NCBI GenBank assembly: GCA_038373865.1
Contig: JAXGGA010005123.1
Coordinates: 17,070 to 81,069, forward strand
Length of the DNA stretch: 64,000 bases
From: Uloborus plumipes
Taxonomy: Eukaryota; Arthropoda; Arachnida; Araneae; Uloboridae
Reading direction: 5' to 3'
Position numbers and translations under genes: made by a program. The notes under the pieces are model-generated. The model did not search any database. It was not told the origin of the DNA and worked only from the letters and a program-made list of their open reading frames with translations. This document shows, one piece after another, positions 24,314 to 36,222 of this stretch (positions within the stretch are counted from its first letter, which is position 1; each line of letters begins with the position of its first letter).

Positions 24314-25902
24314 CATTCAGTCTATTTCTAAGTTTTTTTTTTTTTCAAATGAACTTTAAAAATGTTTTAAAGAAATAAAGCGTTTTACGCAAAATTTTAT
24401 ATTAAAGCCAATTTACGTCAAAAGTGCATTTCTTCATTTGGTTTATTATTATTTTCCCAATGGGAGGGGTTTAAACCCCAAAACCCACCCCTTGGGAGTA
24501 TTTTGGGGTTTAATAACTCCTGGTCGTACACACACAGTTGGGTATTTGTCTTAGTACAAATATTTCACAAAACTATTCAAAATCAACCGAAGAAACATTT
24601 ATTTTTATTATGTATCACATTACAATTCACACACATAATGTTCTGATAGAAATCTTCCTTTCAGTAAGTTCACGTCTACACAGGAATAGTGTTTCAAACG
24701 CATGAAATGCAAAGGGTGGTTTTTAAAATACTAAAATCAGTTTCTAAATTTGAAGTTCAGTATTGTCTGTAAAAACTTGTCTGTCCACATTTTGCTATAA
24801 CAAGGTGAGAAAGTTTGTTCTTATAAGACGGTAAAACACTTCATTTGGTTGGGGCAAAGTGCTTTTTCCGGCATATTTTTAGCTCTCATAGAACAAGATA
24901 AAAACAAAGATGGTGGTTTTTATTTATTTATTTTTTCTTTTATTTTATTTTATTTATTTACTTATTTTATTTATTTATTTATTTTTTTGACAATGACAAA
25001 TTGCTATATGTTTTTATTTAGAACCTCAAACATAGTGTTGTCCCTCTTTCAAATTTACAGGCTGCTATCGTCTTTGCTCCTCCAACACGCAGGATTGCAT
25101 GGCATGATACTGCTGGAAGTAGCTCCTTCTACTGAGTTGTTGTTTAACCAATGTAGCGTACCGATGTGTGTCCATAGTGAGACCAGATCCGTGGTCCTTC
25201 GTGATGGTAACAGAATTTTATCCACTGTTGTTTTTCCGAGTTATATGCTCTCGGACGTACGCCCCACACATCGTAATTCGTCATTGCGAAAAACAACTTG
25301 AATTCAAAATGTCAAAATTAAGTTTTTTTTTAATGATTTACTTGATAATTTTGCAAATTGAATTTTGTTAATAAAAAAGCTATTGTGATCTTTCAATATT
25401 CAGTTCTACAATTTACATTCTTTAACATGTTGAATGCCCGACTACAAGATAATTCGTTGTAGGCCAATTTAGCTAATAACTTTGAGTTAGCTCTTAGGCA
25501 GATAGAATTTGCTGGTTTTCGTACAGATTTGAATAAATGTGTAGTACACTGACATTAATAATGTATATTTGGCCTCTGAGGAGGTACCAGTAAATCAAAA
25601 ATGGTTGACAGGTACAGTTTTTAGCTCAGCTCAAATGCTACAAATTTTCCGTAGCTTGTCAATCGACGTGTTAAATTGAAATGCCCGATACATTCGTTAA
25701 TTATGAAACACTAACGCAACTAGAAGCTATTGCAAACTTCCCTTTCAGGGGGTCACGCTAAATAATATAGGGTTTTGAATATGAAACATTTCTGAAACTA
25801 CTTCTGTGCCAATAAAAAGCACCAAATCGGCCTGGAATAAGGCACCTAGTGGAGTTGCTTATTAATTTCATGAGCAAAAAGAGGAATATAATAATTTCAA
25901 AT
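24314..25902. other. Intergenic stretch with one exon-like patch
   Basis: This holds (TTTA)n near 24920-24985 and a GC-richer patch at about 25060-25305. That patch is preceded by a CAAATTTACAG acceptor-like site and has an open + frame (for example ETRSVVLRDGNRILSTVVF). I do not recognise the product and found no second exon, so it is not called as a gene. Confidence 0.3.
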
Positions 25903-26136
25903 GAAGGGCCAGGGGGGAAAAGATGAAAGTGACTAAAAAGCGATTTCGAGAAAAACGAAGAACAAAGTTTGATTTCTCGTAACTCCCTTTGTAGTTAATA
26001 GAGTTTTCATGCACATGTTGGTCGATTCTCACCTCCCCCCGCTTTTTGTTCTACCAAATGATATTAATCCTTCATAGCCCCTAGATAGCGCTAATATCTC
26101 AAAAGTGACTTTCATCTTTTTCCCCCCTGGCCCTTC
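25903..26136. mobile_element. 234-bp GAAGGG MITE with AAAT duplication
   Basis: The ends read GAAGGGCCAGGGGGGAAAAG, then ATGAAAGT, inverted on the right with one length change. AAAT lies on both sides (25899-25902; 26137-26140). It shares the first six bases and the 4-bp A/T target with the elements at 10442 and 35975. Confidence 0.75.
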
Positions 26137-26225
26137 AAATATTTAGTTTTAAAAATAATTGATGAATAAAAAGACTACTGTAGTTGTAATAGTTTATATT
26201 TTATTCATTAAATATTGAAACACAA

Positions 26226-26301
26226 CGTTGATGGATAATTTTGGCGGAGGGGGGGGGGGGGGGTCATGACTCCCATGATCTTTCCTGTGTATCCGCCCCT
26301 G
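26226..26301. repeat. Right end of a GGATCC-type hAT MITE (truncated)
   Basis: A G20-class run, GTCATGACTCCCATGA and a GTATCCGCCCCTG terminus match the right part of the MITE at 18618-18825. The left end is missing or too decayed to see. Confidence 0.6.
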
Positions 26302-27011
26302 CATACAAAATACTTGTGTATGTAATTGCATTCAGCTCAGTTTCTTTACGTTCAATTTTTAATCCAAAATTTATGTGATCGGAATTAGCGATTATTTTGT
26401 GCTAATGCATTAGGTCAAATCACTAATTGCTGTATCACTTTAATAACATATACTTTTCAAATAGCATATTTTTTTCTTGAAGACTGACATAATGAAATTT
26501 CAAAAGAACTTTATATATTTTATTTTTCTCTTGCCCCCTCCCTCATCATTTTTTTTAATGGTAAGTGAAGTTGATTAAATGTGGCTTTCAAAGTTAATCA
26601 TTCATCCGTTAAAAGATTTTCATCATTTCGTTTTCTCATTCTTACATCCAAAATAATCATATTTTCAAGATCTAGACAGTAATATTTCTTAATGCTATAA
26701 AATAAGATAAAAGCACCATTTCTCATCATAAACTTGAAAGCGTTTTATATTAGATATGTTAAAGAAATTCTTTTTTCATTTCTAGAAACCATAGATCTTT
26801 CTCACGTCTTATTTGCAGAAAGGGGAGTGTTGAGAAGCTGAAATACTTATAGAAAAAGCAAAAAATCAAATAAAAGCTTTTTTTTAATCTATTTTTTTTA
26901 TCAGGTTATTCAACGTATTTTTTTGCTCCTAATGAACTTGAGATGAAGATGAATGAATAAACATATTCCTATGTAAAAGCATATAAAACAACGTTGAAAA
27001 ATACAAATTCG
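26302..27011. other. Intergenic stretch, nothing recognised
   Basis: AT-rich DNA without coding signal or clear repeat ends. Confidence 0.4.
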
Positions 27012-27570
27012 CAGGAATACTGCAGACACGTGTTTCGGCGTTTCAAGGTGGGCCTTTTTCAATGCAAAAAAGGTGCATTTATGGATGCACAGACATCCGA
27101 CAAAAGCCTATCTGTTGGAACAAGTTTTTGAAATTGTTTGATGTTTTATTTGCATGTCACTGTTTGAAATTTATTGTTAATATTGTTTGTAACGAATTTA
27201 TTTTGCATTCTAATTTGCATATCAGCGATTGTAAATTGGACCTTTGAAATGGCAACAGTTCTACTTTTGTATTTATAGGTATCGCGATTTTTGTAACGCG
27301 GCTACATATCAGAAACTCACACACGTGTGTAACTTATTTTTTATTTTATTTTATTTTATTTTATATTATTTTATTAATAAATTGTTGTTAAGTTTAATCT
27401 CGTAGTTGTGATGCTTTTCACAAGGTTCACAGAAGCAAAGACCTAGGCATTGGGTAAATGCCAGAACCTGAAGTTTTATTTCTAACACTATCTGTACATC
27501 CATAAGCTCATATTTTTGCCTTGAAAAAGGCGTTCCTTCTAAAGCCGAAACACAGTCTGCAGTATTCCTG
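27012..27570. mobile_element. 559-bp inverted-repeat element with arms of about 90 bp
   Basis: Both ends begin CAGGAATACTGCAGAC and continue GTGTTTCGGC and GCCTTTTTCAA(T/G)GCAAAAA before diverging. The middle has a (TTTTA)n run near 27330-27362. I could not read a target duplication, so the superfamily is open. Confidence 0.7.
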
Positions 27571-27737
27571 ATCATTTGTGCTTTATATATGTTTATGTAT
27601 GCTTGTTATATTTTACGAATTTCAGTTTTTAGGTGTAATACTTGAGGCGAAATTCGTTATAAAGGGGTTCTGTTTACGAATTCTAAAACATTATTTCTTT
27701 GTCGCAGAACACATAAGAATATTTAACATTAAACAGT

Positions 27738-27738
27738 G

Positions 27739-27799
<61 letters not shown>

Positions 27800-27801
27800 T
27801 T
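27738..27801. repeat. (ATT)n microsatellite
   Basis: About 21 consecutive ATT units. It produces a poly-Ile open frame that is not a gene. Confidence 0.95.
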
Positions 27802-28112
27802 ACTATTTCAATTGATTTTTTACGTGCTCTATTGGACTTTTCACGCAATTTCAAAAAAAAAAAAAAATGTAGAAAATCTTCAAGAATTACTCTGACTTTT
27901 TAAATATATGCACATCTTGTGAAAATAGAGCAAAAAAATAAATAAATAAATAGAAATAAAATAACGAAATAAAGTACAGAAAAGTTCGAAGTTAAGTTTT
28001 ATTTTACAGAACAGCATTTCGTAAACCAAACTACTGAAGATTAAAGTTATGTGCCACACAAGATTTTTATGACATTTATTGCTATATGAGGCGATGCATT
28101 CATGTATTAGGC

Positions 28113-28770
28113 CAAAAGGGCGTTAAATTCTTAGGGGGCGACGGGTACTTAGAAGAGAAAGCAGTAGTAATAAAAGGGTAGCGGAAATCGAAATTATAAA
28201 CATGTATAAAACCGGTTGTTCAGAGTTTAGACAATTAATCACAAGTTAAGAAAGAAACAAACTAAGTCCAAGAGCTTTTTCCTCGCCCCTCGGATGAACC
28301 TAAGGAAGTATGTTGTTGTTCATTGTCAATTTTATGAATTTTCTGATTTTCAATATTTTCCTCCAAATTTTTAGTTTCAATGATTTTAATTCCCCCAGAT
28401 TCCAGTGTAGAACAAATATTTTTTTGAAAAATGTACTTCTGTTTTTTGAAAAGCATGTCGAAGATCTTAATTAAATGTTTCCCTTCAAATGGTTATTAGT
28501 TTGCTGTGTGCTTGTGAAAGAAACGTAAATTAAAGGTATCTTATTTGTTTATTAATATTTTTAGTTTAAAAGTGAGTGGTTATAGTTGCTTTATTGCGTA
28601 CATTGTACTTCAAATTAAAGTTTGGTGCTTATAATTTTAATAACATAGATGTTCAGTTGAGCTAACTTATGTTTTTTCGAGAAAGAAAGGGTGGGGTGGG
28701 GGAAGGTGATAGGTGTCAGTCATCGTCTTGAAGGGGGCGATGAGCTCAAAAAGGTTGGGAAACACTGTAT
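28113..28770. repeat. Probable decayed hAT element
   Basis: The right end reads AGGTTGGGAAACACTG, a common hAT terminus, followed by TATTAGAC (28771-28778). TATTAGGC lies upstream at 28105-28112, giving a possible 8-bp duplication with one change. The left end does not match the right well, so this boundary is weak. Confidence 0.35.
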
Positions 28771-28778
28771 TAGACTAT

Positions 28779-29422
28779 CAAAAAGGAAATAACAATACGC
28801 CCCCCCCCTCCTCTCCAGATGTTTTGGAAATAGATAACTTTATTTAGCCCTCCAGTTATCAATTAATTTTTCAAGGGTAATTTTATTTTGCTGCAAACAG
28901 GGGAGTGGGGAATCATTTATTTGGGGGAAATGCTAGCTGGAAAAGACAAAACAATTGTTACATGCATAGTAAATAAAAAACTAATATCCAATGAAATTTC
29001 TTTCGAATTTAAATGTATTTTAACATTTAAAATAAACCCCTGGGAATTTTTCGGTGCATATTTTTAATTTTTGATGCATAGTTTCGTAGACTCTTTGTTC
29101 CTTTTTTAATGTATATGATATAGGTTTCAGAAAAACCAATCACTCATTTTTCAGGGGTGCTCCACCTTTACAGCAATGGCCCCCCCATATCACAAAGACT
29201 CCCCCTTCCTCCCAAGAACCAAACCTATTATACGAAACAAAAAGAGAGAAAAAAAAACCCTAAAACCAGCCTGATAGCTGTCATTATTGAAAGATGAAAA
29301 TCACGGAGATTTATGAGCAAAATTAGCGAGGCTTTGCATGAATATTAACGGCAAAAATCCAAATGTAAAAGGGATTTTTAAAATGTCATAAGATATTTCT
29401 TAAATAAAATTTGTCCCGTAGA
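28779..29422. other. Intergenic stretch, nothing recognised
   Basis: This contains C- and G-rich runs (28799-28810; 29179-29218) next to a CAGGGGTGCTCCACC word at about 29153 that may be a hAT end without a partner. No gene seen. Confidence 0.4.
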
Positions 29423-31047
29423 AGCTAATATTTAGAAAAGTGCCAAATTGAGTCCCGAGTGAATTTTCACTAGTATTTCAATAACTAGTTAAAAAAATAA
29501 TTTTCCCCAGAAAGAAGATAAGGTTCTGCTTTCATTTCATCTAATAACATCAGAAAAAAAAAATTTTTTTCTTCAGAAAATATTGTTTTTATACATCAAA
29601 AATCAGATCGGTAACGTGTCCCCAGTAGCAAAGCTTAGCATGCAAATAGGTCATGCGCACTTTCTAACTCCCCCCCCCCCCCAAAAAAAAACCGCACTTG
29701 CGCAAAAAACGATTCTATTTTTACCCTTTGTTAATATTTTACTTCATTTTTGTTTTAATCGATTTCTGATTTTCTAGCCGATGCGAAATAAGCGTGTCCC
29801 AAGTTCCGCCGTCAGAGTGGTAACAATAACTTCCGATCTATGTTTAGGCTCCCAAAATCATTTCCTGCACCTATACCACGTGATACTGAGTACCTGGTGG
29901 GATATTTTATCGAATCGTAATTAAAAATTTGCATTTCTGCATCTAAAATTATAGGTGAGATTTTTTTAAAGTGATTTTATAAAATGTGTGTCATTTGAGT
30001 CATCAGATCGGTAACACGCTCTAAAATGCGCAGTTTTTATTATTTAAAAAATTATTTTATATATAAGTATAGTCCTATATTACAAGTGAAAAAACCACGT
30101 GTTTGATTTTGGTTTAGTGCGATCGACTCGGAAATAAAAAAAAAAAACTTTGTCAGGTTGTCAGATCGGTAATAGTCAGAGCGGTAACATTGAAAAACAG
30201 CGAATATGTTACAGAACTAACTCACACGTTTCAGAATTATAAAAAGCAAATATCATAGGTTTTAGCCATATATATTGAATATTTTTGTTCTTAAAAAATG
30301 AAAAGCAATGAGTTTTAGTAACAATTGCTTCATTTGTGGTTTGTATGACCTAACAATAGAAGTTAGTAAAAAAAGAAAAATTGACACTGCAGAAATTAAG
30401 TTAATTAATTATTATTATTTTATTTATTTATTTTTTTTGGTGCTTCAATTTCTCATAACTTCGCTAAATAACTAGATAATAACTAGCATGCTAAATTTGA
30501 ATTTCTGATCAAGAAATTAAATTTCCTGCAACTAATTAAAGAAAAGCAAACAGCAGAGTTGTGTGTTGAAAAAGTTGAAGTTGTGTGTTGTTTCAAAACA
30601 AAACAAATGTTTTATTAGTTTGGATTTGGTAATCTCATAATTTATTTTATCTAAAAACCTCATCGCTCATTTTTATTTCCAAGAAATGCTTTTTTATAAT
30701 GAAATTTGATTTTTAGCCTAATATATACATTTTAATATAATTATCTTAATTCTATGTTAAAAATGCAAGTAAATGATATATATTTAGAGATGTTAACGAA
30801 GACTGAAAGCATTAACTCAAATATGTAACTCATATTAACATCAGATCTGTAACATTCATTAGATCTGTAACGGCTTAAAAGTGAGTAATCTAAGGAGGGG
30901 GTAAATAACTTCCTTGACCTCCCCCCTTTTATTTTCTTGCCTTTAGACCCAATTTAGACTTAAAATCCAATATTAGTTTTTTTCTGCAAAAAAATTTTTT
31001 TTTCAGAAAACTCCAACTTCAAATTGGCACTTTTCTAAATATTGGCT
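29423..31047. mobile_element. 1.6-kb inverted-repeat element with repeated CAGATCGGTAAC
   Basis: Inverted ends share AATATTTAGAAAAGTGCCAA (29423-29452; 31017-31047). Inside, the 12-base word CAGATCGGTAAC or a close variant occurs seven times, all in the same direction: 29604, 29813, 30004, 30162, 30177, 30842 and, missing its first C, 30861. No transposase frame is visible. The right flank starts GTA and the left ends GTA, a weak 3-bp duplication. Confidence 0.6.
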
Positions 31048-32390
31048 CGTATATAAAGCAGAGTGCATCGGGACAGTAGGGTGAACAGGAAAGAAACTTC
31101 CGGATCATGCAAAGAAATTTTCCATAAAAGTACCGTCAGGTGGTTTTGACTGTAACTTTTTTATTAGAAAGGCAATGTCATGAAGAGAAAAAAAAATACT
31201 TTTGTCATTCTGCAAGGCGACTGACTTATGATCAAGGCTTCACGCGGAACGCTAAAAAAACACCAAGTTTTCATCGTCTTCAAAACCTGCAGACCTTTTT
31301 GTTCGAAAATAATAAGACAGATGCAACTTTCATACTCGTCGGTGAAAAGGTTTCGTTTTTGCAACCTCAATTATTTCACTTCTCGGATTTTTCCAGAAAT
31401 TCTGATGATAGAAAAATCCCTTTTTGAAGAATCTTGTACTTTTGATGAAAATTCAGGAGATAATTACCGAATAAGGAAGTTTGGGAGAAGGCATCAAATT
31501 CAAAAGTCTCCCGAAGGAATTGGATGAGTTGGAGGCTGTGCAATCCGTCAAAAATTCAGTGATGCCTTATGCGCCATGACCCTTCTATCCCGTGCTTTTA
31601 CCAGTCACAACTTGTGATTTCACAAGTCACAGCTTCACAAGTCACAGCTTTTACAAGTCACAGCTTGTGATAGGAACGTGCATGGACACATGGACTTTCA
31701 GTTTATTTATTTATTTTTTTTCTGTATCTGACTCACTAAAGAGCCTGCTGTGTACTATCTAGTGTACTTTAAGGATTTTGTTTCACAAAAAAACTTTCAA
31801 ATTTCCATTGCACAATTTAATGTTGAAAATTGCTTAACATCACAGCATTTTTTATTCACTATCACAGAAAATTTTAACATCTTGAGTAAGATAGAGTTCA
31901 ATAAACGACGCTTTATAGAATGCTAAATCAAAAGTTCTAGAAGAAATCCTTAATAACGTTGCTGTCGTGATGTTTCGGATTCATAAACAGAGATGAGATA
32001 ATTAAGATCTTTTCATCCTTGTAATTGAACTCCGTTCAAGAAAGAAGTTTCCCGAACCTACAACTCATTACTTTAAGTTATCGTATTCGCTTGGAAACGG
32101 ATGTGTATATTTTTGTACATCAAGTACACTAAATGAACTTGTTTATCGCACGTTTTGCAGACCAGGGCAGCAAGATCTGATGACCTTACTCCAGTAGCCA
32201 TTATTTTTTTTAAATCATTAAGCAATATGGATGAGATAGAAGACGAAAGGTGGCGCCTCTCTGCTGCGGATGCGATGAAACTCTACCACTACGGCACTTT
32301 TTTGTTGATTAAAATATGATATGGGACGGAATGAAGAAAAATACATAATCCGTTAAAACAGAGAGAAGAGAAAAGTGCTTTATATAGCTT
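31048..32390. other. Intergenic stretch with a short tandem repeat
   Basis: ACAAGTCACAGCTT-type units repeat three to four times at about 31603-31672. Overlapping open frames at 31140-31527 show no domain I know. A short acceptor-preceded frame is described in the findings (32162-32317). No gene is called. Confidence 0.4.
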
Positions 32391-32524
32391 TGATTTGTGG
32401 GTCACTCTCTGCTGCTAATAACTTCCGTTTCGTCTTTGCTTTGCCTTTTTTTTTCCTTTTCCACACATATTCGTTATTTTCCTATTAAAAATCAGGGCAA
32501 GGGAGTCTTAGTTGGACTGATTTT

Positions 32525-33122
32525 GGGATTGAAATCAAGAGTCGAAAGTAAGCCTTCTAAGAGTCGGAGTCGGTCATTTTCCCTACGATTTCGTTTCGAG
32601 TCTTGGAAAAGATTTCAAAGTCGGAGTCTGGTTGATTTTGGGGTGGTGGAATCGGAGTCGGGAGTCGAAGTCTTACGATTTCCAAAAAGTCGTAGCTGTC
32701 ATTTTCCCTACAAGTCCGAAACTCAGCCAGGATTTCAGAGTCAGAGTCTGGTTGATTTTGGTGCTCTGGAATCGGGAGTCAAAGGCTTGAGACTTCTAAC
32801 AGACGGAGTCGGTCATTCTTTCTACGAGTCCGAAACTCAGCCAGGTTTTCCAAATCGAATCGTGGTTGATTTTGGAGTTAAGGAATTGGAGTCGGGAGTC
32901 AAAGCCGTCAGATTTCATAGAGTCGAAGTCGGTAATTTTTCCTACGATTTCGAACCTCAGCTAGGATTTCAGAGTCGGAGTCTGGTTGATTTTGGGGTGG
33001 TGGAATAGGAATCTGAAGTTCGAAGGATTACGATTTCCAAAGAGTCGGAGTCTGTCATTTTAACTGCGAGTCCGAAACTCAGCCATGACTTCAGAGTCAG
33101 AGTCAGGTTGATTTTTGGGTCC
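32525..33122. repeat. About 120-bp minisatellite, five units, GAGTCGGAGTC-rich
   Basis: The anchor word GTTGATTTTGG recurs at 32631, 32751, 32865, 32985 and (as GTTGATTTTTGG) 33107, giving unit lengths of 120, 114, 120 and 122. Each unit has GTCCGAAACTCAGCCAGG- and GAGTC(G/A)GAGTC-type words. Because 120 and 114 are multiples of three, the + strand stays open for 203 codons from 32397 to 33008 and encodes a repeated SLVDFG motif; I treat this frame as a by-product of the repeat length. Confidence 0.9.
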
Positions 33123-33528
33123 GTGAAGTTTTATGTCTTCTTTTTTTCTATGAAGTAACTTAATTGAGACTGTTCTGATATTGTTTATTTCATCTAATTT
33201 TCTGCCCCCAATAGAAGTCTTAGGAGTCACTCATGTTCTGAAAATATTTTTACGAAATTTAACAATGTTGACAGTTTTTGTCTTTTTAAATTTTACAAAG
33301 TTTTTAACGCTCATTGTCGCGATTTGATATTTTTAACGAGTCATTTTATAATTTTAAGTCTAGATGTTTTAATATTTTAAATTTGTATTTTGTTTTAATT
33401 GTTATTTTCATGATACTTGCCACTAAAATGGATTTTTCTGCAGTGTGCAATACTTTTTAAAATAAATAAATGCAATAAATAATGTTGAATAAATAAATTA
33501 CATAATCTGTCAACAAAAGTCCAATATT

Positions 33529-33702
33529 GGGTTGTTATAGTTAATACTCAGTATGAAGATATGGGGTGCCTTTGTTTGAGAAGTTAGACAAAGATTTACT
33601 GCACGGAGAGAGGAAAACAACACCAGAGGGCATCAGTGGGAATCGAACCCACAACCTCCGACTTTCGAAATGAAGCTTTTACCTCAGAACCACCGTGGCC
33701 CC
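33529..33702 (-). mobile_element. tRNA-derived SINE, 174 bp
   Basis: On the minus strand the head has a perfect B box (GGGTTCGATTCCC) about 45 bases after a GGTGGTTCTGAGG A-box-like word. A 14-bp duplication with two changes flanks it: AAAAGTCCAATATT (33515-33528) and AAAAGTCTAATACT (33703-33716). Target duplications of this length are typical of LINE-mobilised SINEs. Confidence 0.78.
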
Positions 33703-34999
33703 AAAAGTCTAATACTTCTCTGGTGCAAAACAGCTAACCAATTATGGGTTATGAAAGCAGTGTCTCTAGTGTTACTCAGTTAATAAGCTACATTTCAAAA
33801 CACTGTTTTGGTCTACCACATAAAAAATAAATAAACAAATAAAACCTATCTTATCTGTTACATAACCCAGGACATTATCAAATGTTTTGAACTTGTTTAT
33901 TTACATTAACCTTTTACAGATATTAATAGCTTCTTCATCTATACACTTTAGAAAGAAAAAGAAAACAATCTTTTCCTCCCAGAACCAGGGAACTTTCTCA
34001 AGTGGTGATGGATTTGCAGCTAATTATCAATTTTGAAATCAAGTACAGAAAGATTTTCAGAGAAGATAGGGTTAATGATTGCTTAGAACTCAGAAAATTG
34101 GATGAGATTGTAATATCTGATACTTGCTTGTGATCTTGTAAACAAACCGAAAGATATTGAGCAAGAATAACTTTCGATATTTGTTTCAGTTAATTTGGTA
34201 AATTTTGAGCACTTGATTATAAATGAACGCTTTATTTGCTTTAGACTGAACATTGAATCTGAGTTTCTTTCAGTGTTTCCTACGGATTCCTTCAAACTAG
34301 GATGTCTGTCACAATAACACAAAAATTTCTTTCCTTTTGAATTTCTCTAAATCTGCTTATTTATAATACATAAACCTAAAAACTACAGAATTTGCTTTGA
34401 TCCCCACTCACTAACATAGGCGCCGATTTTTGCTTTTGACCATGGCACAAGACTTTGAAGCTCCGAATTCTCCGTAGAGGATGCACTTGTTTCTGGACTT
34501 TTTGAATGTTTTTGAATTCTTGGCCCTGGTCTAGTATCGGTAGATCAGGGGAAGATGGATAAGTACCACCACCACCAGATTTTCAAGCTGAACAGAAAAC
34601 AAAATTTGCCATCATTTTTAGGAAAATATTTTGTTGCACATTTTTTTTTTCTAATCCTTAGACATCTGATGCTGAAACTAGCGCTTTTCTTTTCTTACAT
34701 TGGAAATTCATTCTAAACTTCTTGTAATTTTCAGATATTTATCAAAGCAATCATTTTTTTTAAATTTTCGTCATTAAAGCACAATGTACAAAGACTTATG
34801 ATCATTTAAGTAAATGATGCTGTTCTAAAAGAAAAAGAAAGAGGACTACGCTTGTTTCAATTAATCTTACAGTTATGTAAGCAGCAGAAGTATTTCCATA
34901 GTTATTACACATTTGTTAATGAAATTATCAGCAACTGAATTTAAATTTAAAGAGTCGGTAGTTTCTTGTAGCAATGAATTACTATTAAACGGTTTAGAC
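33703..34999. other. Intergenic stretch, nothing recognised
   Basis: No gene, RNA or element boundary seen. It includes a (CACCAC) run near 34566-34579 and a 79-codon minus-strand frame at 34083-34322 without recognisable content. Confidence 0.4.
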
Positions 35000-35590
35000 C
35001 AGCATTTATCAACCTTTTTTGTCCCGCGGACCAAAAAATAACTTTTTAAAAAAAAATCTACGGACCGCATTTTTTTTTTTTTTGCAGAAAAAGAGAGAAT
35101 TTTTTGAAAAAATAAATTTGATGACCTTTAAAAATATGTGAAAAGAAATTTTCTGGATGTGTGAGTTTTTTTTTTTTTTCGAATGAGTAAATAAAAGTAG
35201 ACAGAGGGTTTTTTTCCCGAAAAATAATAATTATGGTAAATTAATTAATAAATATGTAAATAAAACTTTTCTTGGTGCTAAAGAGCTGTTGCAAAAAATA
35301 TTTAACTGTTAAGAATAAGATAAGTAATTATTGTAATAATTATACATAAATGATGAATATTCCTGAAAACCAAAGAAAATTACGAAAATTAATCACAAAA
35401 GGGAAGTAAAATATGTCGAACAGGATATTATTATAGCAAAAAATGTTTTCATTCCTTCTTTTTTCTTTCTCCTTCTTTTCCTGTTTGAGTTAAGAAAACT
35501 TCAATGTACACGAGCAAAAATCTCTGAGGACCGGTCAAATTTTTTTGCTGAAAAGCGCCGGTCAACCGGACCACTAATTGAGAATAGGTA
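35000..35590. mobile_element. 591-bp hAT element
   Basis: The left end CAGCATTTATCAACC, then GTCCCGCGGACC, and the right end GGACCACTAATTGAGAATAG form degenerate inverted ends of the 'CAGTGATTCTCAACC' type. The 8-bp duplication GTTTAGAC is exact at 34992-34999 and 35591-35598. Non-coding. Confidence 0.82.
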
Positions 35591-35974
35591 GTTTAGACGT
35601 CCATTTGTGTAACATAGTGTATCGAAAGTATAATTTAAGACGACTTAAGATTGAAAATAATCGTTCTCTTCGACATGTAATGGAGAGAGTAAAAACTAGG
35701 CGAGAGAGTGTGCGTAAGTCTTTGCAGCTGTGTCATATTATCAAATAAACACGTCTGTGTTGTTTTAATTAAAAAAAGTCAGTTACTTCTTCAAAAGATG
35801 ACACAGCAACTTTGTTCGCCTCAAGTACGTCATAAAACATATCTCTGTATGGAGCTTTAACTTTTTAGAATTTAGGCCACTTTTATAGAAAAAGTGACTA
35901 TTGTTTTCGCGTGAAGTGTTTACGTTTGTACGGAAGTCTTCAACGTGGTATAGTAAGTTTTCAGTTATGGAATT

Positions 35975-36222
35975 GAAGGGGGCAAGTGGATAAAAGTGAT
36001 ATGTGACACTTGATGTATACAGAAAAATGCGAACATTTCTTGGTTATTTTAAGAAAACTAAGAATACGTCTACTAGGCACAGAAATTGTTGGTAACTAAG
36101 AATATGACCCCGTTTTACCCGTTGATAAAAATCCATTAAAAAAATAACACTACATATTTTTGAAGGCTTTTTCTAGAAATTAAAAAAAAAATCACGCATC
36201 ACCTTTATCCACTTGCCCCTTC
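35975..36222. mobile_element. 248-bp GAAGGG MITE with AATT duplication
   Basis: The ends read GAAGGGGGCAAGTGGATAAA and GAAGGGGCAAGTGGATAAAG (inverted), continuing for about 30 bp. AATT lies on both sides (35971-35974; 36223-36226). Third member of the GAAGGG/4-bp group in this window. Confidence 0.78.

Noticed and set aside
27578..27895. 105-codon + frame with a long Ile run
   Set aside because: It is produced by an (ATT)n microsatellite and a poly-A run.
28113..28770. Confident hAT call with 8-bp duplication
   Set aside because: The duplication is near-perfect, but the left terminus does not match the right one; kept only as a low-confidence repeat.
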